A DNA stretch of 40,917 bases from DATKCT01 sp035513055 (GTDB lineage Bacteria > Verrucomicrobiota > Verrucomicrobiia > Verrucomicrobiales > DEV007): contig DATKCT010000062.1 in the NCBI GenBank assembly GCA_035513055.1, positions 1 through 40,917 of the forward strand. Direction: 5' to 3'. The notes beneath the pieces were generated by a model, which was given only the letters and a program-made list of their open reading frames with translations, ran no database searches and was not told the DNA's origin. Made by a program: the position numbers and the translations under genes. Numbering within the stretch: position 1 is the first letter of the stretch; the number at the start of each line of letters is the position of its first letter. Of this stretch, positions 14,665 to 23,164 are shown one piece after another.

Positions 14665-16977
14665 CTAAGGTTCGGGCTCCGGCCAATGAAGATGGCGGTG
14701 GAGAAAACGGTAGCTCCCTTCTCCGTGAATGGTGTGGGGACCGTCGAACCATTCGATTTCGCAGCGGCCGGGGAGTTTCAAGCGAGCGGCGTAAAGATTG
14801 CGCACTTTAGCAAATTCGTAGGCGACGGTCTCATCGGGCGCGACTCCGTCAAAATGGCCGCGTTCGACCATGAAGGGACGCGGGGCGATGAGGGCAGCCA
14901 TCTCGGCATAGTTGAAGGTGCTGCCGAGGTCGAACTCGAAGATTTCGTATTCGCCGGTCCAGACATAACTGTAGGGACTCGCGGTGCTCGCGTTTTTCCA
15001 GACCCACTCATTGAAATCGGCGGAGCAGATGACGGCCTTGTATTCCGGGATGAGCGGGGGTGTCCGCATGGCGGTTTTGCCGCCGTAGCTGAGGCCATAG
15101 AAGGCGATCCGGTCCGGGTCGACGAAAGGGAGGCCTTGGAGCCAATGAACGATCTGCCGGTGTTGAGGCACGATAATTGAGAAGAGGGTTTTGCCCAGGG
15201 GATTGGCCTTGCGTTGCAGAACGCGGAAGCGGTCGCCGAAGAGGTAGAGGTTCTGAGGGGCGAAGGTGACGAATCCGCGTTCCGCCAAGCGGGCGGCGAA
15301 GTCGTGGTAGGCTGGGTGATCGCCTTCGATGGTGTCGAGGGGGCGGCCTTCGAGGCCGTGTTGGCAAACGACGACCGGCCTGCGTTCGCCATCTTTGAGG
15401 TTTTCTGGGATGAGGAGGATGCCGTAGGCGATGACGTGCGGGAAGAGATCGAGCACGACTTCATGGGCGGTCCACGAATCGTTGCGCCGGAGCAAACGCG
15501 ATCGGGGATGCGGCGGGAGCGGCTCGAGATCGAAGGTTCCGATGATTTCCCGCGCGAAATGTTCGCGATAGGGTTCGACGGAGGCGGCAAAAGATTCCGG
15601 AGAGCCGGTATCGAGCTTTGACAGGAAATCACGGCGGACATCGGCGCTGCGGAGGAGCAGATCCTGATTGTGCCGGTCTAACTGACGGACCTGCCGGGCG
15701 TGACGCTCGGCCGGGTCGAAGCCGTCGCCGCGGAGGTGCTGCGGAAGCGGCGACGGAGCTGGAGCCAAGACTCCGGCGGGAGCGAGGGCCAGAAAGAAGG
15801 GGGTTAGAGATTCCGGAATCAAGGGCGGACCGCTGCCGTCCTCGCCGCTGCGGATGAGCCGCAGATCCGGCGGCGGGGTCAAGCCGGCGGTGAGAGCCCT
15901 GGCGCGCTGGAATTCCGCGGCGACTTGCTCCAGGACAGGAGTGCGGAGGCGTGCGGGAGCGCCGCGGCCGCCTGGCCATTCCCGTTCCGGGCCGCGTGCA
16001 GCTTCGACGACGAGCGGTGACGGCGCGACAAGCGAGGCGAGTTCGGCGTCGCCGAAGGATTGCAGGAGCGAGAAGACGTTGCGGTCGATGGGTTCGCGCC
16101 AGATTTCTTCCCGTGGCTCGAAATAGGCGCTGACGAGGGCCGCGTCGATTCGGGGGTCGCAGGCGGCGGCGTAAAGGGCGAGCATCCCGCCGTCGCCCCA
16201 CCCGGCGACGCCGGTGGGGAGGGCGGGTGAAGATTTTTCGGACCAATCGATGACGGCGAGGATTTTCTGCACTTCGTAACCGATGAGGTGGCGGCCCAGT
16301 TCGAAGGCAGAACGATAGAGGAACTCCCGATGGGTGAGATTCTCCCGGTAGTCCTCACGATTGACTACGCAGGGAATGACGACGCGCAGTCCGCTTTCCG
16401 CGAGTTGGAGGGCCCAAGCCGGCCCGGACGGCGAGGGCAGCAGGCCGGCGAGATGCTCAGGCAACTCGGAGGCATCGGGAACGGCCACGACGAGGCCGAG
16501 GAGTGAGGAGGATTTCGGTTCTAGGAGGAGTCCCTCGCCTTCGACATCGCCGAAAGCCGGCCATCGGACGGCGTGAATGGCAACGGCGGGAGTTTCGCCG
16601 GCGAGAGACGAGCGTGAGGTGGTCGAGTCGAAGAAAAGGCCGTCGAATGGAGCGCGGGCGTCGCGGATGCCGAGAATGTGGCGCAAGCGCTCGCGTTGAG
16701 GCTCGAGCGAGGCGCGATACGATTCGGCGTTGCGAGGATCGCGGCGCCAGTTTTGAGCCCGGTGCTTGAGAGAGCCCTCGAGTTGCTCGTCGAGGAAGCG
16801 ATCGACGCCATCGACGAGTTGAGAGGCGATGTCGCCTTCCATGAGGAGCGCTTCGGATCCTGGGAGGGTGGCTGAGGGGGGATCCGCGGCCGCTGCGGAT
16901 CCGGCGGCCCAGCAGGCGGCGATTGCGATGCGGAAATGGGAGAGGAACCGTGAGAGGGCGGCGGCGGGAGAGTTCAT
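14665..16977 (-). CDS. Exported tandem alpha/beta-hydrolase (acetyl xylan esterase/dienelactone hydrolase type)
   Basis: A 770-residue protein with a signal peptide (residues 1-31) and two related halves. Each half starts with a similar helix (SYRASLEPQRERLRHILGI near 87; SFAASVEPYREHFAREIIG near 462) and contains an alpha/beta-hydrolase core. The C-terminal core has an intact nucleophile elbow, GLSYGG (S630), with candidate D710 and H748 or H751. In the N-terminal core the equivalent elbow is GWGDGG (259-264), so Ser is replaced by Gly and that half is probably inactive. Such proteins act on esterified carbohydrates in PVC bacteria; the substrate is unknown. The start was set at the signal peptide; pyrimidines (CCACCTCCC) precede it. 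Confidence 0.85.
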   Translation of the reverse strand: MNSPAAALSRFLSHFRIAIAACWAAGSAAAADPPSATLPGSEALLMEGDIASQLVDGVDRFLDEQLEGSLKHRAQNWRRDPRNAESYRASLEPQRERLRHILGIRDARAPFDGLFFDSTTSRSSLAGETPAVAIHAVRWPAFGDVEGEGLLLEPKSSSLLGLVVAVPDASELPEHLAGLLPSPSGPAWALQLAESGLRVVIPCVVNREDYRENLTHREFLYRSAFELGRHLIGYEVQKILAVIDWSEKSSPALPTGVAGWGDGGMLALYAAACDPRIDAALVSAYFEPREEIWREPIDRNVFSLLQSFGDAELASLVAPSPLVVEAARGPEREWPGGRGAPARLRTPVLEQVAAEFQRARALTAGLTPPPDLRLIRSGEDGSGPPLIPESLTPFFLALAPAGVLAPAPSPLPQHLRGDGFDPAERHARQVRQLDRHNQDLLLRSADVRRDFLSKLDTGSPESFAASVEPYREHFAREIIGTFDLEPLPPHPRSRLLRRNDSWTAHEVVLDLFPHVIAYGILLIPENLKDGERRPVVVCQHGLEGRPLDTIEGDHPAYHDFAARLAERGFVTFAPQNLYLFGDRFRVLQRKANPLGKTLFSIIVPQHRQIVHWLQGLPFVDPDRIAFYGLSYGGKTAMRTPPLIPEYKAVICSADFNEWVWKNASTASPYSYVWTGEYEIFEFDLGSTFNYAEMAALIAPRPFMVERGHFDGVAPDETVAYEFAKVRNLYAARLKLPGRCEIEWFDGPHTIHGEGSYRFLHRHLHWPEPEP

Positions 16978-17060
16978 GGGAGGTGGGAAACCCGGAGGCG
17001 AGACCGGAGCATGGAGTATGACACAAGGAGACCGTCTCTGGCCCGCGGAAACTTCCCGGG

Positions 17061-19013
17061 TTAACTGCGGCGAAAAGCGGTTTTGAACTCGGCGGCGCCG
17101 GTGGCCCGGAGACCGAGAGCCAAGGCGGCATAACCGCAGATGCCGATGGCGAGCAGCAGGCCGAGCTGGAGGAGGCGCTGCCAGGCCGGGCCGTCCAACC
17201 AAGCGCGGGTCAGGAACCAGAAGGCCGACAAAGCGGCCCCCATGAGCAGGCTGGCCAGGGCGATGCGCCAAAGCCGGTTGCGGAGCCGGTGATCGGCCTG
17301 AAAGAAACCGCTCCGGCGCAGGCCGAAATAGAGCAGCGCCACGTTCACCCAGGCGGCGGTCGAAGTGCCGATGGCGATACCGAGGTGGCCGAGTCCGGCG
17401 TCACGCAGGATCCAGAACAGGAAGACGCTGCAGGCGATGTTGACCGCGACGGTGACGGCGGCGATGAGCATGGGGGTGGCGGTGTTCTCGCGGGCGAAAT
17501 AGCCGGGCTGCAAGACTTTCACCAAGACGTAACCGGGCAGTCCGATGGCGAACCCGGCCAGAGCTTGGGCCGTGGCCACGGATGCATCACGAGAAAAGCG
17601 ACCTCCCTCGAAGAGGACCGAAATGATGGGGAGCGCCACAGTCGAGAGAGCCACAGCGGCGGGAAGAGTGAGGAGCAAGGAGAACTCGATGCCGCGGTTG
17701 AGGCTGGCCAGAGCGGCGGCGTCGCGGCCGGACCGGAGTTTCCGCGTGATGTCAGGCAGGAGAACCACGCCGAAGGCGATGCCGATCATGCCCAGCGGGA
17801 GTTGGTAGACCCTGTCGGAGTAGTACAGGTAGGTGACGGCGCCCTGTTGGAAGGATGCGATGATTCCGCCTACGAGCAGGTTGATCTGTTGGATTCCGGC
17901 GCTGGCGATTCCCGGACCCATGAGGAGGAAAAGGCGTTTGATCGCGGGACTCCAATGCGGCCGCTGCAGCCGGACGGGAAAGCCTTTGCGGCGACAGGTG
18001 AACCACAGCGCTGCTAACTGAATGGCTCCGGCGACAGCCACGCACCACGCCAGGACCTCTCCGGGATAACCGAGGAAAGGGATGAACAGGGTCAGGCCAA
18101 TGATGAAAACGATGTTCAACAAGATAGGCGCCGCAGCCGGCATCCCGAAGATCTGCATGGTGTTGAGGACGCCGCTGAGATGGGCGGCCAGGGCCATGAA
18201 GAGAAGGTAACAAAAAGTGATCCGGGAGAGCAGAACGGTAAGCCTAAAGGTTTCCGGATGGTTGCCATAGGCTTGGACCTGGATCAGGCCGTCCCAGCCG
18301 GGCGCGGCGTCCGGGCGAACCTCGGCCCGGAGCCGCGTGAAGCGGTGTTGGCCGGGCAGGGCGACGCGGAGCCAGGCGTCGTCGAGGGTTTGCCAGGAGG
18401 CGGTTTCTCCGGGCAGCTCTTCGCCGCTTCCCCGGGCGGCGGCGATCTCGACCGGCTCCGAGGGCGCTCCGGCGCCGGCTTCCTGGTCACCGGTCAGACG
18501 CAGGTTGGTCCAGAGAATTTGGACCGGGCGCGCGCCCGAATCCGCCCGGGGGAGACGCACGGTCAGGTAGACTTCTTTGGCGCCGCGGACGTCGACTTCA
18601 AGAGGCTGGGAGGCGGCCGGGAAGTCCGATCGAGACCATTCCGGTCCGGTATACCGCGCTTTGAAACCCGGAGCGACCACGGACATGAGAGCGGGCATGG
18701 CGGGGATGGCCACGAGGGTTCCCAGTCCGAGAATCAGAGCGAGGAGCGAAAAGGTCTGGCTGGCGAATCGAAACGCGTCTTCCCGGCCATTCTCCTCGAG
18801 GCGGCGTCCGAACAGGGGGACAAAGGCCGAGTTGAAGGCCCCCTCGCCGAATACGCGGCGAAACATGTTGGGGAACCGGAAGGCGGTGAAAAAGGCCTCG
18901 GTGACCATGTTGGCGCCGACGAAGCGCGAGATGAGAATATCCCGGACAAAGCCGAGCACGCGGCTGACGGCGGTGAATCCGCTGACGGTGGCGAGCGAAC
19001 GGAAATGCCCCAT
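17061..19013 (-). CDS. murJ: Lipid II flippase MurJ with large inserted domain
   Basis: Polytopic flippase that moves lipid II across the inner membrane for peptidoglycan synthesis. Family features are VSRVLGFVRDILISRFVGA at the N-terminus, FRFPNMFRRVFGEGAFNSAFVPLF, and later FGMPAAAPILLNIVFIIGLTLFIP and the PLGMIGIAFGVVLLPDITR block. The length of 650 residues exceeds the usual 500-550 because residues ~120-250 are inserted between VVAPGF and FRLTVLLSRITFCYLLFMAL. The insert is hydrophilic and beta-rich and should face the periplasm. No Shine-Dalgarno lies at the usual distance. It lies between phoU and the esterase, all on the minus strand. Confidence 0.93.
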   Translation of the reverse strand: MGHFRSLATVSGFTAVSRVLGFVRDILISRFVGANMVTEAFFTAFRFPNMFRRVFGEGAFNSAFVPLFGRRLEENGREDAFRFASQTFSLLALILGLGTLVAIPAMPALMSVVAPGFKARYTGPEWSRSDFPAASQPLEVDVRGAKEVYLTVRLPRADSGARPVQILWTNLRLTGDQEAGAGAPSEPVEIAAARGSGEELPGETASWQTLDDAWLRVALPGQHRFTRLRAEVRPDAAPGWDGLIQVQAYGNHPETFRLTVLLSRITFCYLLFMALAAHLSGVLNTMQIFGMPAAAPILLNIVFIIGLTLFIPFLGYPGEVLAWCVAVAGAIQLAALWFTCRRKGFPVRLQRPHWSPAIKRLFLLMGPGIASAGIQQINLLVGGIIASFQQGAVTYLYYSDRVYQLPLGMIGIAFGVVLLPDITRKLRSGRDAAALASLNRGIEFSLLLTLPAAVALSTVALPIISVLFEGGRFSRDASVATAQALAGFAIGLPGYVLVKVLQPGYFARENTATPMLIAAVTVAVNIACSVFLFWILRDAGLGHLGIAIGTSTAAWVNVALLYFGLRRSGFFQADHRLRNRLWRIALASLLMGAALSAFWFLTRAWLDGPAWQRLLQLGLLLAIGICGYAALALGLRATGAAEFKTAFRRS

Positions 19014-19177
19014 GATTTGGAGGCTCCCCTTTTACCCCGGATCACGTTGATGGCGAGCGAATGTGGGGCGGCGCGGGTCAACCGGCGTTCCTCCGGCTAC
19101 CAAGTCCGTCAGCCCCGCGAGGATGCGGAGCGCTTTAAGGGGTGCTGACGCGGCGAGCGGAACGCGCGGCGGTCGCC

Positions 19178-19864
19178 TCAGTCCTCCAGCTCGCGGTTGC
19201 TGGTATGCCGCAGGTCCTTCGCCGACTCCAGGAATACGGCGTCCTCGCCGATGTTCGAGGCGAGGTCGCCGACACGTTCCAGGGACCGGACGATGAAGAT
19301 CAGGTGCACGTAGTCGGCACTGCGGCCATTGGTTTGATCGATGCGCGAGCCGAAGGCGGCCGTCGCCTCGTGGTGCATCCGGTCGAGTTCCTTGTCGCGC
19401 CCGTGGAGGGACGCGCCGAGCTGGGCATTGCGGTCGCGGTAAGCGGCAATGGCGTCGTGTAGCAAGTGGTCGGCCAACTTGTAAAGCGGCTCGATGAGAC
19501 CGGCGTCCGGCAGCTCTTGGGTAGCGCAGAGCTTTCTCGCCCGTTTGGCGATGTTCGTGGCGTGATCGGAGATGCGCTCGAGGTTCATCGATATTTTCAT
19601 CGAGGAGACGACGAGCCGCAGATCGGTGGCGACCGGGTGGAAGCGAACGAGGATTTCCATGCCGAGCTGGTCGATCCGGCGCTCGCGCTCATCCACCTCG
19701 TCGTCATCGGCAATCACGGCGTTGGCGAGTTCCGGGTTTCGTTCCATCAGGGCGCGGATCGCCCGTTCGACGTTGTGGCGGGCTTGCGCGGCCATGGCCA
19801 GGACTTCACTGCGGAGAACGGAGATCGCTTGGTCGAAATCGCGGAGGATGTGGGGCGAGTCCAT
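19178..19864 (-). CDS. phoU: Phosphate-specific transport accessory protein PhoU
   Basis: A 228-residue all-helical protein with two PhoU repeats, each containing the metal-binding E/D-x-x-x-D pattern: ADDDEVDERERRID with NLERISDHATNIAKRA, and KELDRMHHEA with SLERVGDLASNIGEDA. It is the last gene of the pst cluster and is expected to couple transporter state to the PhoR-PhoB phosphate response and to limit Pi uptake. It starts 85 bp after the second pstB. The ATG is preceded by CCACCTTCCC, a pyrimidine tract rather than a Shine-Dalgarno. phoB and phoR are not in the window. Confidence 0.95.
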   Translation of the reverse strand: MDSPHILRDFDQAISVLRSEVLAMAAQARHNVERAIRALMERNPELANAVIADDDEVDERERRIDQLGMEILVRFHPVATDLRLVVSSMKISMNLERISDHATNIAKRARKLCATQELPDAGLIEPLYKLADHLLHDAIAAYRDRNAQLGASLHGRDKELDRMHHEATAAFGSRIDQTNGRSADYVHLIFIVRSLERVGDLASNIGEDAVFLESAKDLRHTSNRELED

Positions 19865-19949
19865 GGGAAGGTGGAGTTAGAGAGTGGATCTGGGGCTGGC
19901 CTCGGCCCTGCTCGGGGCGCTTGGAATCGGCATTTCAGGGTTCCGGATT

Positions 19950-20735
19950 TCAGCCGAACCGTCCGGTGATGTAATCTTCAGTGCGCTTGACAGAAGGCTT
20001 GGAGAAAAGCTTCGAAGTGAAATCGAATTCGACCAGCTCGCCGAGATAGAAGAACGCGGTGCGGTCGGAAACGCGCGCCGCCTGCTGCATGTTATGGGTC
20101 ACGATGACGATCGTGTATTTCTTCTTCAAGGCGAGGATGAGTTCTTCGACACGGGCGGCGGCGATGGGATCGAGGGCGGAACAGGGCTCATCCATGAGGA
20201 TGATCGAGGGATCGACGGCGGTGGTGCGGGCGATGCAAAGGCGCTGCTGCTGTCCGCCGGAAAGTCCATAGGCGCTTTCGTGAAGGCGGTCGTGCACCTC
20301 GTCCCAGAGGGCGGCCCCACGGAGGGCTCTCTCGACGATCGCGTTGAGCGCATCCTTGCGCTTTTCGCCGAGGATGCGCGGGCCATAGGCGACGTTCTCG
20401 TAGATAGTGCGGGGAAAGGGATTGGATTTTTGGAACACCATGCCCACGCGGCGGCGGAGTTCGACTCCATCCACTTCTGGGCTGTGGATCTCCGTGCCCT
20501 CGATCCAGACGCCGCCGCGGGAAACCCGGGCTCCTGGGATGAAGTCGTTCATCCGGTTGAAGCAGCGCAGCAAGGTGGACTTTCCGCAGCCCGAGGGTCC
20601 GATAAAAGCCGTCACCTCGTTGCGGCGGATGGTGAGGTTGACGTTTTTGAGCGCCGTCTGCGGGCCGTAGCTGAAATCCATATCGCGGACCTCGATAGAG
20701 GCGGAGGCGTCAGAGAGGAGTGTGGACCCTGACAT
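19950..20735 (-). CDS. pstB: Phosphate ABC transporter ATPase PstB, distal copy
   Basis: A 261-residue ABC ATPase with Walker A GPSGCGKST, signature LSGGQQQRLCIAR, Walker B IILMDEPCSALDP and the switch His in VTHNMQQA. PstB-specific sequence is LLRCFNRMNDFIPGARVSG-like with R in place of the last G, then RRVGMVFQKSNPFPRTIYENVAYG. It directly follows a second pstB, the stop of that gene and this ATG being separated by one base. Two ATPases could form a heterodimer or serve under different conditions; the sequence does not decide. Confidence 0.95.
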   Translation of the reverse strand: MSGSTLLSDASASIEVRDMDFSYGPQTALKNVNLTIRRNEVTAFIGPSGCGKSTLLRCFNRMNDFIPGARVSRGGVWIEGTEIHSPEVDGVELRRRVGMVFQKSNPFPRTIYENVAYGPRILGEKRKDALNAIVERALRGAALWDEVHDRLHESAYGLSGGQQQRLCIARTTAVDPSIILMDEPCSALDPIAAARVEELILALKKKYTIVIVTHNMQQAARVSDRTAFFYLGELVEFDFTSKLFSKPSVKRTEDYITGRFG

Positions 20736-20736
20736 A

Positions 20737-21525
20737 TCAACTGAAGCGGCCGGAGATATAAGCCTCGGTCTGGGCTTGGGAGGGATTCTCGAAAATCTGC
20801 ATCGTTTTGCCGTATTCGACGAGGTGACCCATGTAGAGGAAGGCGGTGCGGTCGGAGCAGCGGGTGGCCTGTTCCATATTGTGGGTCACGATGACGATGG
20901 TGAACTGTTTCTTCAGATTCAGAATCAACTCCTCGATTTTCAGAGTTGCCAGCGGATCGAGCGCGGCGCAGGGCTCGTCCATCAGCAGGATTTCCGGTTG
21001 GTTGGCGATGGCGCGGGCGATGCAAAGGCGCTGCTGTTGTCCGCCGGACAAGCCGAACGCGGATTCGTGGAGCCGGTCCTTCACTTCATCCCAGAGTGCG
21101 GCGGAGGAAAGGGCGCGTTCGACGGTCTCGTTGAGTTCGGATTTCTTTGACCGGCCAGCGACGCGGAGGCTGAAAATGACGTTTTCATAGACCGATTTCG
21201 CGAACGGGTTGTATTTCTGGAACACCATGCCGACGCGTTTGCGCAGGGATATGACTTCGATCGAGGGGTCATAGAGGCTCGTGCCGGCGATGCGGATATC
21301 CCCCTCGTGACGGACATCTTCGATGAGATCATTCATCCGGTTGAGGTTTCGCAACAGCGTCGATTTCCCGCAGCCGGAGGGACCGATAAAGGCGGTGACC
21401 TCATGCTGGGGAATGGACATGTTGATATCGAAGATGGCCTGCTTGGCGCCATAGTGGAAACTGAAGTGGTCCACCTGGATGAAATCCGGGTCGGGGCCGG
21501 AGGCGGATAGGGGTTGGGCGGACAT
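20737..21525 (-). CDS. pstB: Phosphate ABC transporter ATPase PstB, proximal copy
   Basis: A 262-residue ATPase paralogous to the next gene: Walker A GPSGCGKST, RKRVGMVFQKYNPFAKSVYENV, signature LSGGQQQRLCIAR, Walker B ILLMDEPCAALDP, H-loop VTHNMEQA. The ATG at 21525 was chosen, separated by one base from the pstA TGA; the longer frame would use a TTG inside pstA. Differences from the downstream copy are spread throughout, so the duplication is old. Confidence 0.95.
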   Translation of the reverse strand: MSAQPLSASGPDPDFIQVDHFSFHYGAKQAIFDINMSIPQHEVTAFIGPSGCGKSTLLRNLNRMNDLIEDVRHEGDIRIAGTSLYDPSIEVISLRKRVGMVFQKYNPFAKSVYENVIFSLRVAGRSKKSELNETVERALSSAALWDEVKDRLHESAFGLSGGQQQRLCIARAIANQPEILLMDEPCAALDPLATLKIEELILNLKKQFTIVIVTHNMEQATRCSDRTAFLYMGHLVEYGKTMQIFENPSQAQTEAYISGRFS

Positions 21526-21526
21526 T

Positions 21527-23161
21527 TCAGAAACTGCTGACGGCAAAGCGTTTCTTCAGGCGGTTTCGGATGAGGATGGCGGTTAGGTTCAGCGTAATCA
21601 CCACCACGATGAGCAGGAGCGCGGTGGCGTAAACGATGGGAATGGCGGCTTCGGCATCGGGCGATTGGAAGCCGAGGTCGTAGATGTGGAAGCCGAGGTG
21701 CATAAACTTCCGTTCCGGGTGGATGAAGGGGGCGATGCCGTCGATGGGCAGGGTGGGCGCGAGTTTTACCACGCCGACGAGCATCAGCGGCGCGACTTCG
21801 CCAGCTCCGCGGGCCATGGCGAGGATGATGCCAGTGAGAATGCCGGGCAGGGAAGCCGGGAGCACGATCCGTTGGATGGTCTGCCACTTTGAGGCTCCGC
21901 AGGCGAGCGCCGCCTCACGGACGCCGCGGGGCACAGCGGAGAGCGCTTCTTCGGTGGCCACGATGACCACGGGCAGGGTGAGCAGCGCGAGGGTGAGCGA
22001 GGCCCACAGGATGCCGGGCGTGCCGTAAGTGGGGGTGGGCGATTTGTCGGCAAAGAAAAGCTGATCGATGTTTCCGCCCACGAAATAGACGAAGAAGGCG
22101 AGTCCGAAGACGCCGAAGACGATCGAGGGCACGCCGGCGAGGTTATTCACCGAAATGCGCACGATGCGGACCAAGAGGCCTTGTTTCGCATACTCCCGCA
22201 GGTAGATCGCGGCGATAATGCCGAAGGGCGTCACGAACAGGCTCATAACGAGCGTCATGACCACAGTGCCGAAGATGGCGGGGAAGACGCCGCCCTCGGT
22301 ATTGGCCTCGCGTGGCTCGTCCGAGAGGAAACTCCACATGCGGTGCGCCATCTCGCTGAGCCGCTCGCCGAAGTTTGAGCGATTGGAAGGAAATACGCGG
22401 AGGAGCGTGCCCGCCGGGAAGGCGGCTTCGCGGCCTTCGACGTTTGTCACCAGCAGCCGCGACTCGTTGAGTTTCTCGCGAATGACAGCGGCTTCGGCCT
22501 GAAGCCGCTCGAAGGCACTTTGGAGTTCGGTCCGGCGGCTGGCGGCGACAGCGGGGTCCACCGAGCCGGTTCGCTCGGCGCGGGCGAGGGCTTCCAGCTC
22601 GCGGCTGACCGCGCCGATCCGCTTCCGCTCGATGGTGAGCAGCTCCTTGCGGGCGGTCCTGGCCAGGGCGATCACCTTATCCAGTTCGGCCTCGAAATTG
22701 GCCGCATCCGCCGGGATGCTCAAGCCGGCGGTCTCCAAGGCGACCGGTTCGACGATCGCCGGTCCATACTCAGTCCGCTCGACGAGAAGCAGGGAGTCCG
22801 GGCGCGTGGTGGCGACGATATCGGCGCGGTCGATGAATCTGAACGCCTCGCCCGTGAGGTCTTTGTTACCCCTGAAAATCTGGATCTCGTCGTGGACGCC
22901 GCCGGTGTCGCGGCGCTGCGATTCGCGGGTGACGAAGCCGGCTATTTTCACCACGGTTTCGCCGGATTTCACCTCCATCAGATCGATCCGGCGCGGCCAA
23001 AAGGAAGACATGCCTTTGAGCAGAATCAGGAGCAGCAGGCCGAGGGCCATGACCACGCCGAGCGCGAGCCCAGCGGCGGTGAGCCAGACCCAGGGTTCCC
23101 CTTTGCGGGAGCGCCCGGTGGTGGAAAAGGGCGAAGGGCTTATGGTTATGCCGGCCGACAT
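21527..23161 (-). CDS. pstA: Phosphate ABC transporter permease PstA, long form
   Basis: A 544-residue permease. The N-terminal TM (about residues 26-50) is followed by about 230 residues of extracytoplasmic sequence including a coiled-coil-like segment (AELDKVIALARTARKELL, RELEALARAERT). The conserved PstA permease domain begins near GGVFPAIFGTVVMTLVMSLF. The EAA-type loop is VPRGVREAALACGASKWQTI. Usual PstA is near 290 residues; long forms with a periplasmic N-terminal domain are known in other phyla. It should pair with the similarly enlarged PstC. It overlaps the operon neighbours closely (4 nt to pstC). Confidence 0.93.
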   Translation of the reverse strand: MSAGITISPSPFSTTGRSRKGEPWVWLTAAGLALGVVMALGLLLLILLKGMSSFWPRRIDLMEVKSGETVVKIAGFVTRESQRRDTGGVHDEIQIFRGNKDLTGEAFRFIDRADIVATTRPDSLLLVERTEYGPAIVEPVALETAGLSIPADAANFEAELDKVIALARTARKELLTIERKRIGAVSRELEALARAERTGSVDPAVAASRRTELQSAFERLQAEAAVIREKLNESRLLVTNVEGREAAFPAGTLLRVFPSNRSNFGERLSEMAHRMWSFLSDEPREANTEGGVFPAIFGTVVMTLVMSLFVTPFGIIAAIYLREYAKQGLLVRIVRISVNNLAGVPSIVFGVFGLAFFVYFVGGNIDQLFFADKSPTPTYGTPGILWASLTLALLTLPVVIVATEEALSAVPRGVREAALACGASKWQTIQRIVLPASLPGILTGIILAMARGAGEVAPLMLVGVVKLAPTLPIDGIAPFIHPERKFMHLGFHIYDLGFQSPDAEAAIPIVYATALLLIVVVITLNLTAILIRNRLKKRFAVSSF

Positions 23162-23164
23162 GGA

